This document shows, piece by piece, positions 63,986 to 64,000 of a stretch of 64,000 nucleotides of DNA. Positions within the stretch are counted from its first letter, which is position 1. Each line of letters starts with the position of its first letter. The position numbers and the translations under genes are program-made. Source of the DNA: Faecalibacterium duncaniae (lineage in GTDB: Bacteria; Bacillota; Clostridia; Oscillospirales; Ruminococcaceae); the NCBI RefSeq assembly GCF_010509575.1, contig NZ_CP048437.1:868001-932000 (forward strand). Direction: 5' to 3'. The notes under the pieces are model-generated. The model was not told where the DNA came from. It worked only from the letters and a program-made list of their open reading frames with translations, and ran no database searches.

Positions 63986-64000
63986 GCCTCGCCCTCTCCG
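63986..64000 (+). repeat. start of another CCCTCTC repeat
   Basis: GCCTCGCCCTCTCCG at the window edge matches the first bases of the 48734-48896 repeat family and the fragment at 22413. Confidence 0.5.

Overview
The window looks like a chromosomal segment from a GC-rich, low-oxygen gut clostridium of the Oscillospiraceae/Ruminococcaceae, and Faecalibacterium is the best fit. This is an inference. It rests on Firmicutes regulatory styles (a T-box before metG, NiaR, strong AAGGAG ribosome binding sites), a clostridial F-type ATP synthase operon, PTS and CXXC/ferredoxin redox genes, and GC-rich codon use. I ran no database search.

Layout. 1-5975: end of an ABC transporter operon, a GNAT acetyltransferase, a small unknown protein, and a tatD / EamA / metG operon read leftwards behind a Met T-box. 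6080-13950: an accessory block with an Rpn-type nuclease, a tyrosine integrase with a protein built of four excisionase-like domains, a MazF fused to a ParB-like domain, an ATPase with its own palindromic promoter, and an XRE regulator. The block ends at a broken secreted-protein gene that still carries a c-di-GMP riboswitch. 14000-22320: an amino-sugar locus (mannose-class PTS IIA-IIB-IIC-IID, an unknown membrane protein, nagA, a YdjC/ChbG deacetylase) with a PRD-type regulator and a phased array of GTTCAA boxes. 22400-28100: a scarred region with an ABC ATPase fragment fused tail to tail with a histidine kinase, followed by a two-component / CXXC / ferredoxin / TlpA / Msr redox module whose MsrA has lost its catalytic half.

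28400-33911: a small catabolic operon (DUF554, enolase-superfamily dehydratase, esterase, SLC13 permease) with a divergent AraC regulator. 33912-35551: debris plus an array of three 249-bp units, each carrying the 5' half of a tRNA-Arg gene. 35667-44453: a TrkH/KtrB-type K+ channel, pepT, and the atp operon. In that operon the delta subunit is reduced to its C-terminal domain and fused to the front of alpha. 44921-45595: a promoter and terminator bounding about 640 nt without a normal gene but with five Shine-Dalgarno-led mini-ORFs, a candidate large structured RNA.

45706-55078: a small membrane protein, a Dabb protein, an oligopeptide-binding lipoprotein behind an attenuator, a ferredoxin / trigger-factor-like / membrane glycosyltransferase-like operon, and glgB. 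55275-59971: a GH13 amylase, niaR with an operator, a TetR regulator with a palindrome, and recG. 59988-61098: a YhcG-type nuclease gene inserted between 42-bp direct repeats that carry the recG upstream region. 61146-61657: five tRNA genes. 61984-63975: a type II topoisomerase B subunit.

The items most worth a second look are the delta-alpha fusion, the 640-nt transcript, the tRNA-half array, the MazF-ParB fusion and the nuclease insertion before recG.
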